Translations under genes and position numbers: made by a program | In this document: one piece after another, positions 6,368 through 13,400 of the stretch | Numbering within the stretch: the first letter of the stretch is position 1 | Layout: each line of letters opens with the position of its first letter | Assembly (NCBI GenBank): GCA_021372715.1 | Contig: JAJFTX010000157.1 | Span: 1-14,601, forward strand | Length of the DNA stretch: 14,601 nt | DNA from: Methanobacterium sp. | GTDB taxonomy: Archaea; Methanobacteriota; Methanobacteria; Methanobacteriales; Methanobacteriaceae | Direction of reading: 5' to 3' | The notes under the pieces: model-generated | The model's input: only the letters and a program-made list of their open reading frames with translations | Databases searched by the model: none | Told to the model about the DNA's origin: nothing

Positions 6368-8149
6368 GTGAAAAAGATAAAAAACCAACTAATATTAATC
6401 AGCATCATTTTCATTTTTGGTTTCATCTTCTGTGGCGCGGTCTCCGCGACCCAGTATGCTGATCTAAAAGTTTCTAATTCGAATTGTGTAGTGTCCAGTG
6501 ATGGACAGACCGCGGATTTTAGTTTAACTGTTACAAATAATGGTCCCAGCGCGGCTTCGAATGTGGTTTTGCAGGATCAGATGTTGGGTGTGAATGTACA
6601 ATCCTCACAGTACAGCATCAACAACGGACCCTGGCAGGACTGGAACCAACACTACATCAACCTGGGAACCTTAAACAGTGGAACAAGTGTTTTAATACAG
6701 TTCCAGGCAGATGTAACCGGCACATCCCTAGCTAATAGGGCACAAGTAACCAGCACCACCACCGACCTCATCCGAACCAATAACGTCCAGATTTACAAAA
6801 CACAAGCATCCTACACCATCACCGCCACAGCAGGAATCGGAGGAACCATCCAACCCAATGGAAACGTGAACGTCTACACCGGAAACTCACAAACCTTCAC
6901 CATCACACCTAATCCGGGATGGCAGATTACTGATGTATTGGTGGACGGAATCTCACAGGGAGCTATCACTAACTACACCTTCAACACCATAACCACCAAC
7001 CACACCATAAACGCCACCTTCAACCACATAACACACACCATCACAGCCACAGCAGGAACCGGCGGCAGTATAAACCCTAACGGTACAATAACCGTCAACG
7101 AACTAGACAACCAAACCTTCACCATCACACCCAACACCGGATACACAATAAACGACGTACTGGTAGATGGCGTTTCAGTAGGAGCAATCTCCACCTACAC
7201 CTTCAACACCATAACCACCAACCACACCATAAACGCCACCTTCAAAACACTGGTAACCGGACCATATGCCTACATCACCAATCAACATAGTAATACAGTT
7301 TCAGTTATTGATACAACAATCAATTCAGTAACAGCCACCATAAACGTAGGATCAAATCCTATTGGTGTTGTTGTATCTCCAGATGGAAGTAGAGTATACA
7401 TAGCAAACACGAATAGTTATACAGTTTCTGTAATAAACACAGCAACCAACACAGTAATAGCCACCATAAACGTGGGATCCATACCTGAAGGTATTGCGAT
7501 ATCCCCGGATGGAAGTAAAGTATACGTAGCAAACACTGGTAGTAATACTGTTTCAGTTATCAACACAGCAACCAACACCGTAACAACCACCATAAACGTA
7601 GGAAGTTATCCTACTGGAGTTGCAGTAACCCCGGATGGAAGTACAGCATACGTCACCAACAGTTCCGGTGATACAATTTCTGTAATAAACACAACAACCA
7701 ACACCGTAACAACCACCATAAACGTAGGATCTTATCCTCTTGGAGTTGCAATAACCCCAAATGGAAGCACAGCATACGTAGCCAATGCATATAGTAATAC
7801 AGTTTCAGTTATCAACACAACAACCAACACCGTAACAACCACCATAAACGTAGGAAATCAACCATTATGTGTTGCAATAACCCCCGATGGAAGTAAAGCA
7901 TACGTATCGAACTCTGTTAGTAATTCTGTTTCAGTTATCAACACAGCAACCAACACCGTAACAGCAACCATAAACGTAGGAGGTTATCCTCTTGGAGTTG
8001 CAGTAACCCCTGATGGAAATAATGTATACGTAACAAACCAAGCAAGTAATAGTGTTTCAGTTATCAACACAGCAACTAACACAGCAACAGCAACTATAAC
8101 AGCCGGAATAGGACAATGGCCTACATCACTCGGTAATTTTATAGGATAA
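6368..8149 (+). CDS. Secreted surface protein: DUF11, two InlB-like repeats, seven-blade YVTN propeller
   Basis: 593 residues from the GTG at 6368. A signal peptide (1-27, ending GAVSA) sends it out of the cell. Then come a DUF11-like beta-sandwich (about 30-145, with SLTVTNNGPSAASNV), two InlB B-repeat-like units (about 148-216 and 223-291, each ending in a TNHTINATF-type strand), and a YVTN-family beta-propeller (about 297-593). The propeller has seven blades of 42 residues (e.g. AYVANAYSNTVSVI ... INVG ... P.GVA.TPDGS), which is a full ring. There is no C-terminal membrane anchor. It is probably an extracellular binding protein of the cell surface. The GTG lies inside the perfect ribosome binding site GGAGGTGA (6364-6371), so it cannot be a normal start for that site; an ATA at 6377, 5 nt behind it, is the position where a start is expected (MKNQLILI if initiated there). 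The 5' end is therefore uncertain by three codons. Confidence 0.9.
   Translation: MKKIKNQLILISIIFIFGFIFCGAVSATQYADLKVSNSNCVVSSDGQTADFSLTVTNNGPSAASNVVLQDQMLGVNVQSSQYSINNGPWQDWNQHYINLGTLNSGTSVLIQFQADVTGTSLANRAQVTSTTTDLIRTNNVQIYKTQASYTITATAGIGGTIQPNGNVNVYTGNSQTFTITPNPGWQITDVLVDGISQGAITNYTFNTITTNHTINATFNHITHTITATAGTGGSINPNGTITVNELDNQTFTITPNTGYTINDVLVDGVSVGAISTYTFNTITTNHTINATFKTLVTGPYAYITNQHSNTVSVIDTTINSVTATINVGSNPIGVVVSPDGSRVYIANTNSYTVSVINTATNTVIATINVGSIPEGIAISPDGSKVYVANTGSNTVSVINTATNTVTTTINVGSYPTGVAVTPDGSTAYVTNSSGDTISVINTTTNTVTTTINVGSYPLGVAITPNGSTAYVANAYSNTVSVINTTTNTVTTTINVGNQPLCVAITPDGSKAYVSNSVSNSVSVINTATNTVTATINVGGYPLGVAVTPDGNNVYVTNQASNSVSVINTATNTATATITAGIGQWPTSLGNFIG
6974..7245 (+). repeat. 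Exact 50-bp direct repeat inside the InlB-like domains
   Basis: Positions 6974-7023 and 7196-7245 are identical over 50 bp, 222 bp (74 codons) apart, and encode the same YTFNTITTNHTINATF end of the two repeats. Identity also at silent positions points to recent duplication or gene conversion. Confidence 0.85.
7265..8146 (+). repeat. Seven tandem 126-bp units encoding propeller blades
   Basis: Blade units start at about 7265, 7391, 7517, 7643, 7769, 7895 and 8021, each exactly 126 bp (42 codons), and the last ends at the stop codon. The segment encoding NTVT.TINVG is nearly identical at DNA level in the central units, while the variable loop after YV.N differs. Confidence 0.9.
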
Positions 8150-8207
8150 ATTAATCCACTGAAACAAAAGAGAGCTGAAATAAAAAAAATAAAATAATTC
8201 AATTGAA

Positions 8208-8240
8208 AGTTGGTTTTTAAAACCAACTAACCATTTTTTT
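8208..8240 (+). terminator. Terminator of the surface-protein gene
   Basis: A near-perfect palindrome, AGTTGGTTTT-T-AAAACCAACT (8208-8228), lies about 60 nt after the stop and is followed by a run of seven T (about 8234-8240). The stem sequence matches that of the terminator at 6172. Confidence 0.65.
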
Positions 8241-8397
8241 AAATTGATCATGTTTTAAATCTAATATTTGGTTTTAAGAGTGTAATTTAATTATTTTTAT
8301 TTTATATCCATTATATTGAACCGATCTATACAGATATCTTTAATTTTCAATTATATCAAAATATATATTTTTTGAAAATAATATGGATTGATTTTTG
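8241..8397. other. AT-rich space between convergent genes, no gene seen
   Basis: Together with the terminators on either side, this fills the gap between the surface-protein gene (ends 8149) and the tautomerase gene (ends 8468). No supported reading frame or RNA gene was found. Confidence 0.5.
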
Positions 8398-8455
8398 GAA
8401 ATTTAATTAAAATAAGAAAAGGAGAAGAAAAGATAAAAAGAAAAATAAATTTATT
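8398..8455 (-). terminator. Pyrimidine-rich terminator region of the tautomerase gene
   Basis: Just downstream of the tautomerase stop, the minus strand carries a long T-rich and pyrimidine-rich tract (seen as an A/G-rich tract on the plus strand, about 8405-8450). Archaeal polymerase often terminates at such U-runs without a hairpin. Confidence 0.45.
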
Positions 8456-8467
8456 CTCATTTTTGGT

Positions 8468-8686
8468 TTATTTTTTGGTCCATCCAGGTATTTCTTGGTC
8501 CTTAAATTTTTCAATACAGGTAAGTCCGCCTATTCCCCAATGGGATTGTGGAACCTCATGTATTAAAATTTCCACAGCATCTGCAGGAATTTCCAATTCA
8601 GTAAAAACTCTAGTTATATTTTTAATTAAATAATTGATTTTTTCTTGTTCAAAACCTTTCCACACATTGACATGAACTAATGGCAT
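8468..8686 (-). CDS. 4-oxalocrotonate tautomerase family protein
   Basis: 72 residues. The tautomerase superfamily hallmark is the N-terminal proline exposed after removal of Met; here the protein starts MPLVHVNVW. The middle has the family pattern LIKNITRVFTELEIP and HEVPQSHWGIGG (compare the HFGIGG core of 4-oxalocrotonate tautomerase). It is about 10 residues longer than the classical enzyme, with the tail DQEIPGWTKK. The two arginines that bind the substrate in the bacterial catabolic enzyme (R11 and R39) are replaced by Phe and Glu here, so its substrate is probably not 2-hydroxymuconate. It is a small cytosolic oligomer in known members. Start: GATGTGAT lies 6 nt upstream of the ATG at 8686. 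The gene stands alone, 240 bp from the next one. Confidence 0.85.
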   Translation of the reverse strand: MPLVHVNVWKGFEQEKINYLIKNITRVFTELEIPADAVEILIHEVPQSHWGIGGLTCIEKFKDQEIPGWTKK

Positions 8687-8704
8687 TTCAAATCACATCC
8701 CTAT

Positions 8705-8741
8705 GAATAAAACAATATTATTTATTCACATTGAATATAGT
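8705..8741 (-). promoter_or_regulatory. Probable promoter with inverted repeat, tautomerase gene
   Basis: On the minus strand a TATATTC box (8733-8740) lies about 25 nt before the inverted repeat GAATAAA...TTTATTC (8705-8727, 9-nt centre), which would cover the transcription start. Weak evidence, as the region is very AT-rich. Confidence 0.3.
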
Positions 8742-8925
8742 AAAAATTTTCCAAATTCTTACTAGATATATTCCATGAAAGTTTGGGAATAGTATAGTTA
8801 AGTTCTGGATGTTTATAGAATAAGCGTTTTAATAGGTTATTGATTAAATTAAGCTGCTATATTCGCTTTTAATAAAAAGAAAAAAGAAGAAATTGGTATA
8901 TTTATTATAAATTAAGGGTTTTAGT

Positions 8926-9417
8926 TTATCCTACTCCTAATACCTTTCCAGTTTTAGCATCCACCTGAATATAACCAACAACTGTTCCCTTAGGAGATTG
9001 AGATTCACTGTTAGCCACTACCATAGGAACATTATAAACATCTCCACTTAATGAAGGAGTGCCTGCTTCAAAGTTTTTATATTTAGAATTAGAGGCTAAA
9101 TATTGGGATGCTATAGATTGGGCTTCAGATGCGGATATGATCTTATTTGAATCTCCTGAACTACTTGATGAACTCGAATCACTGGAACTCTGACTTACAT
9201 TATTTGAACTATTGTTTACAGTTAATGCAGGTTTAGCTGTTGTTGTATAAAGAATATAACCACCTAAAACTACAATAACTAAAATTAAAGCAACCAACAT
9301 CAGGTTCTTATTATTTCTACCTTGGTCAATGTTTTCTGTTTTAACCAATTCATTCCCACATTCTTCACAAAAACTCGCGTTCTCAGAATTTTCAGTGCCA
9401 CAATTTTTACATTTCAA
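8926..9417 (-). CDS. Zinc-ribbon, single-helix protein with C-terminal PepSY-like domain
   Basis: 163 residues from the TTG at 9417. Order: C4 zinc ribbon (CKNCG and CEECG in the first 25 residues); charged linker; one membrane helix (LMLVALILVIVVLGGYILY, about 39-57); a low-complexity Ser-rich spacer (about 70-90); then a PepSY-like domain (SASEAQSIASQYL ... VVGYIQVDAKTGKVLGVG). With the ribbon inside, the PepSY part would lie outside the membrane; PepSY domains are thought to bind or inhibit proteases or other envelope proteins. Start: the ribbon begins directly after TTG-AAA-TGT, and a run of seven G (9428-9422) just upstream may serve as ribosome binding site; an in-frame ATG at 9456 would add 13 residues but has no visible site. 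It resembles in layout the zinc-ribbon protein at 5769. Confidence 0.82.
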   Translation of the reverse strand: MKCKNCGTENSENASFCEECGNELVKTENIDQGRNNKNLMLVALILVIVVLGGYILYTTTAKPALTVNNSSNNVSQSSSDSSSSSSSGDSNKIISASEAQSIASQYLASNSKYKNFEAGTPSLSGDVYNVPMVVANSESQSPKGTVVGYIQVDAKTGKVLGVG

Positions 9418-9489
9418 ATAACCCCCCCATTCATCAATTAATAGGAAATAAATCATTAATAAATAGATATTATTCCCATTGAAAACTGT

Positions 9490-9518
9490 TAGTCAATCAT
9501 AATATAAATGTTTGACTA
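9490..9518 (-). promoter_or_regulatory. Inverted repeat flanking a TATA-like box
   Basis: TAGTCAA (9490-9496) and TTGACTA (9512-9518) are perfect 7-bp arms. The 15 bp between them hold a TATA-like box (TTTATATT on the minus strand, about 9501-9509), placed suitably for the zinc-ribbon/PepSY gene starting at 9417. A repressor bound here would cover the TATA box. Role inferred. Confidence 0.4.
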
Positions 9519-9733
9519 TACATACGAAATAGAAAAAGTTAAAATATCAATTTTTTTTGAAAATGGCTATTTTATAAAATACTAATATTCATCAAAATAA
9601 TCGGATAATAAATAGACTTAAAAGACATTAACAACAGGTTTTATGATACTGATATCTGAATGTGCTCATCTTCATAAGAAATCGGAAATTAATCCTTATA
9701 GTTGATAATAAAAATAATAAATATTTTAATCAA
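9519..9733. other. AT-rich intergenic stretch, no gene seen
   Basis: No reading frame with start signals and no clear RNA structure was found between the promoter region of the PepSY gene and the end of the small frame at 9734. Confidence 0.5.
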
Positions 9734-9901
9734 CTAATCATCCTTCATTAGATCATTTAATTTGATCTGTTTCCTTAACTTCTCATTATACGCCCAGTTA
9801 AACAGCTTCCAAGCCTCTTCCACTATTTCCATCTGATGTTTATATTTGAGTTCTAATGTGATCTTATGTATTCTGGGCCTGTATTTGCTCTTTTCTATCA
9901 T
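9734..9901 (-). CDS. Possible 55-residue small protein
   Basis: A short frame, ATG at 9901 to TAG at 9734. It is basic and probably helical: MIEKSKYRPRIHKITLEL at the start, then EIVEEAWKLFNWAYNEKLRK, ending LMKDD. The base composition is less AT-rich than the surroundings, which favours a coding region. The ribbon of aromatic residues in FNWAYNEKLRK faintly recalls the N-terminal part of TnpB-type proteins, but this is too short to call. The ribosome binding site is weak (GGGA just before the ATG). It is the last of three tiny frames on the minus strand, 63 nt behind the 44-residue one. It may also be a gene remnant. Confidence 0.42.
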   Translation of the reverse strand: MIEKSKYRPRIHKITLELKYKHQMEIVEEAWKLFNWAYNEKLRKQIKLNDLMKDD

Positions 9902-9964
9902 TTTCCCAGTAAACCGGGTTATTGAGCTGGGTTTTGATTTTATATGAAATTACAATTAATCATC

Positions 9965-10099
9965 CTAGATTAATCTGTTTTGTAAGATCATCATCAGTAC
10001 TTCGATGGCAAATACCCAGGCACAAATGAAGTATAAACCAACTATCACTGTTTTATAATTCGTTTTTTTATGTCCACATGCTAAACACTGCGTTTCCAT
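9965..10099 (-). CDS. Small 44-residue membrane protein with a CxxC pair
   Basis: Starts METQCLACGHKK: one CxxC pair near the N-terminus (half of a zinc ribbon, so metal binding would need a second copy), then one hydrophobic helix from about residue 18 to 39 (VIVGLYFICAWVFAIEVLMM) and a short QNRLI tail. The ribosome binding site is perfect: AGGAGG on the minus strand (10113-10108), 8 nt before the ATG, the same placement as the GTG gene at 1357. That site lies at the end of the 38-residue frame upstream, whose stop is 3 nt before this start, so the two are translationally coupled. Function unknown; a small membrane subunit or regulator is possible. Confidence 0.68.
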   Translation of the reverse strand: METQCLACGHKKTNYKTVIVGLYFICAWVFAIEVLMMILQNRLI

Positions 10100-10102
10100 T
10101 CT

Positions 10103-10219
10103 TCAAACCTCCTTTTCATATTTATACCAATTTAAAAGCTTTTTAGTAGGGATTATTAACAAATCACTGCTTCTAGTCTTCTTAAGACCTGATTTTTTTA
10201 GTGGTTCCATCCGGGTCAT
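10103..10219 (-). CDS. Small 38-residue basic protein, first gene of the tiny-gene cluster
   Basis: Frame starts MTRMEPLKKSGLKKTR and ends NWYKYEKEV. It is strongly basic (K/R) in the first half, with no membrane helix and no cysteine. GGAGGGAT on the minus strand lies 5 nt before the ATG at 10219, a convincing ribosome binding site. The last codons (GAG-GTT-TGA) contain the ribosome binding site of the following 44-residue gene. It could be a true small protein or mainly a leader peptide that controls the next frame. Confidence 0.55.
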   Translation of the reverse strand: MTRMEPLKKSGLKKTRSSDLLIIPTKKLLNWYKYEKEV

Positions 10220-10248
10220 AGTTCATCCCTCCGGGAAAAAATTTATGT

Positions 10249-10285
10249 TCAACTACTCTAGTGAGGGTTACCCAAGAGCGTTTGA
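10249..10285 (-). other. Nested stem-loop in the probable leader of the tiny-gene cluster
   Basis: Three nested complementary pairs are seen: TCAAC/GTTTGA (10249-10253 with 10280-10285), CTCT/AGAG (10256-10259 with 10275-10278) and GGGT/ACCC (10265-10268 with 10270-10273). It lies 30 nt upstream of the 38-residue frame and downstream of the shared TATA region, so it should be in the mRNA leader. It matches no riboswitch class I recognise. Confidence 0.3.
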
Positions 10286-10302
10286 GAAGTAATTAAATTT
10301 TT

Positions 10303-10384
10303 ATTTTATATAAAAAGTAATACTTTAATAATTTATAGTAAATTTTAAATACTATAATATTAAATTCATAAAATAGTATTACTA
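10303..10384 (+). promoter_or_regulatory. Divergent promoter region with three AGTA/TACT palindromes
   Basis: TTTTATATAAAAAG (10303-10316) is a strong and nearly symmetrical TATA-like box that could serve both the wall-binding protein gene (+) and the tiny genes (-). Three inverted repeats with the same half-site follow: AAAGTA-A-TACTTT (10314-10326), TTATAGTA...TACTATAA (10333-10357) and TAGTA-T-TACTA (10374-10384). The first overlaps the TATA box, the second the expected transcription start near 10337. This is typical placing for operators; the regulator is not known. Confidence 0.42.
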
Positions 10385-10412
10385 AATTTATAAAAAGTAG
10401 GATGTGAATTAA

Positions 10413-13400
10413 ATGAAGAATAAATATCTCTATAATACACTGCTAATAATTATATTTATCTTATTTTTAAATATAAGCAGCGTATCAGCAACAAATACAA
10501 CATTTAGTTTAGAAGACGTGACAAATGCTTCTAGTTCAGTTCAAACATACGTAGAAACCAACCATCAACTACCAAATAATGTAACAATATCTGGAACAAC
10601 ATTAAATATGCCTCAATTCCTTAAACTAGAAACCACAACAATATATAACATTAATAATAATATAACTACCGAAATTACTCTTGATAACTATAATATAGCA
10701 AATAGTCCATCAGAAACAATAACCATTACAGGAAACTTGACTAAAGCTAATTATCTTACTCTGAACAATAATATAATATCATTCATGAACTCCTATGGAC
10801 GTGCACCTAATTACCAAACAATTAGCTATGGAAATATGAGATATGAAAATTTAGTTTATACTTTTGCTGAGATATTAAACTCTTATCGTGTTGCTAAGGT
10901 TCTTCCTGACTTCATCGTAGTTAGACCTTGGACAATGGTTACAAATAACATTACCATGTTCATAAATATGGGTCAAATTAAAACTGCTGCAGATACTGTT
11001 CAAATCTACATTGAAACCAATCATCAACTTCCCCAACATGTGACTATTGCTGGTTCTACAGTAAATATGCCTCAATTTCTCAAACTCGAAACTACTTGTA
11101 TATTATACGGTAATAGTAATTTATATCAATCAATTCCTCTAGAAAATTATGGAACAGCCCCCAATCCTTCAGAAACCATTACAGGAGGAAATTTAGAAAA
11201 AAATGATTATTTAAATGCTGCAGCGGATATCATAACTTTCATGGATACCAATGGAAGAGCTCCGAATTGTAAAACAATCACAAAAGGGAAAATACGCTAT
11301 GAATCATTAGTTTATATTTACGCTATATTATTGAATTCAGCTGGTAAAAATCTTATTTTACCAAATTATATTACATTAATACCATGGACAACAGTTTCAA
11401 ATAGTAATAGCGTGTTTTTAACAATGGATCAAATAAATACAGCGGCAACGACCGTTAAATCATCTATTGAAACAAATCATTCCATTCCAGGTTATGTAAT
11501 AATAGATGGAAGGCAAATAACCATGCCCCAATTCTTAAAACTCGAAATTACTTCAATAAAAAATATTTATGCGGGTTTATATCAGTCCATAATACTAAAA
11601 AATTATAACCCTGCCCTTAATCCTACAGAAACCATAAACAGTGGGAAAATTAATTATGAGAATTATTTGAACATAGCAGAAAATATCAGATCATATATGA
11701 ATACATATGAACGCGCACCAGACTATCAATCATGTAACTTAGGAAATATGCGCTTTGAATCATTAGTATACATGTATGCCCAACTACTTAACTATTACAA
11801 CGTAAATAATACTCTGCCCACTAATATTTTAGTTAATCCTTGGTCCGTTGTTATTAATCCAAACACTGTTACTTTCAACAAAGGTCAAATCATAGATGGT
11901 GCAGAAACAGTTGTATCTTACATAGAGACCAATCACTCCCTCCCAAATAATATAAACATCTCTGGAACTACAGTTAGCATACCTCAATTCCTAAAACTTG
12001 CATTGACAACCCTATCCAACATAAATGGTAATTCATATGGACAACTAATATTAGGAAATTATTCAGTACCATTAAGTACTTCAGAAACAGTTACTGGCGG
12101 AAGTTTTAATCAGACTGATTATCTAAATCTTGCTAAAGATGTTGAAAACTTTATGATTACTACTGGAAGAGCACCCAACTATCAAACATCGAATCTAGGC
12201 AATATAAGATATCAATCATTAGTATATATGTTCAGTCAAATATTATGTTCCTACAAAGCAAATAACTCTATTTTACCAGAAATCATAACAATAAGACCAT
12301 GGTCGATTATATCGAGCGGAACCACCAAATTTATAACCATAGAACAGATTGAAACCGCATCATCAAATATAAAAAATTATGTAGAAACAAATCACTCTCT
12401 CCCCTCTAGCGTGAATATAGCTGATACTTCTGTAAGTATGCCTAAATTCCTGAAGATAGTAGCTACTGCGGTATCCAATGTAAAAGGGAAATTAAATAGC
12501 ACAATCATATTACAAAATTATAATTCCGCCCCATCTCCTTCAGAAACTATAACCGGAGGAACGATTAGTATTGATGATTATTTAATCCTCTCTAATAGTA
12601 TTATATCCTTCATGGATAATAATGGAAGAGCTCCCAACTATCAAACGACTATTATGGGAAATATTCGATTTGAATCATTGGTCTTTATGTTTTCACAAAT
12701 AATGGATTATTATAGCATAGAAGAAAGATTACCATCAAATATTACAGTTAACAAATGGTCAGTAGTCTCTAATATTAATAACCCCTTCTTCACTCTGGAT
12801 CAAATAAAAAGTGCAGCAGCTACTGTTCAATCTTATATAGAAATAAATCATACTATTCCAAATTATGTGAACATTTCAGGAATCACAGTAACAATGCCAC
12901 AATTCTTACAATTAGCAGCATCTGCTGTAATAAATATTGATGAAACTTCATTGACTTCTTACGTCTTAGGTACCTATAATTCACCCCCAAATCCCTCAGA
13001 AAACATTATCAATAAAACTTTCAGTAAAGAAGATTATATAAGTCTCGCCAATGAAGTAATCACATTCATGTATACAAATGGAAGAGCACCTAACTACAAA
13101 GCGAGTTCCCACGGTAATATACAATATCAAACCCTAATTTATATTTTCAGCCAAATATTAAACTCCAATAATGCAACAAATACATTACCCCAATCTATCA
13201 CAATAACCCCATGGAATACTGTATCTAATTCAAACACAATATTTTTCACGATAAATCAGATCAAAACTGCAGCAGAAACCGTCAAAAATTATGTAGATAA
13301 TTATCATCAATTGCCTAATAATATAACTATTTCTGGACATCAAATAACTATGCCTCAGTTTTTAAAGCTTTCTGCTCAGTCACTCATAAATATTGGTAAT

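Noticed and set aside
6268..6462. A 64-codon plus-strand frame overlapping the start of the surface-protein gene
   Set aside because: It spans the TATA box and the ribosome binding site of the real gene and has no start signals of its own.
6973..7194. Minus-strand frames antisense to the repeats of the surface protein (also 7984-8226) and of the wall-binding protein (10875-11075, 13451-13708)
   Set aside because: They are shadows of repeat-rich coding sequence, without ribosome binding sites.
7265..8146. Tandem 126-bp repeats considered as a CRISPR-like or satellite array
   Set aside because: They are in frame, have no spacers, and encode the blades of a propeller.
8388..8633. A plus-strand frame of 81 codons with a hydrophobic start
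   Set aside because: It lies mostly antisense to the tautomerase gene, which has the family signature and a good ribosome binding site; the T-rich part is the terminator tract of that gene.
9734..9901. Idea that the 55-residue frame is a remnant of an IS200/IS605 TnpB
   Set aside because: The likeness is limited to a few aromatic and basic residues, and no further TnpB motif, zinc finger or element end is seen nearby.
10240..10290. GC-richer structured stretch considered as a tRNA or tRNA fragment
   Set aside because: No cloverleaf can be built: no T-arm GTTCRA with matching acceptor stem, and only one nested hairpin forms.
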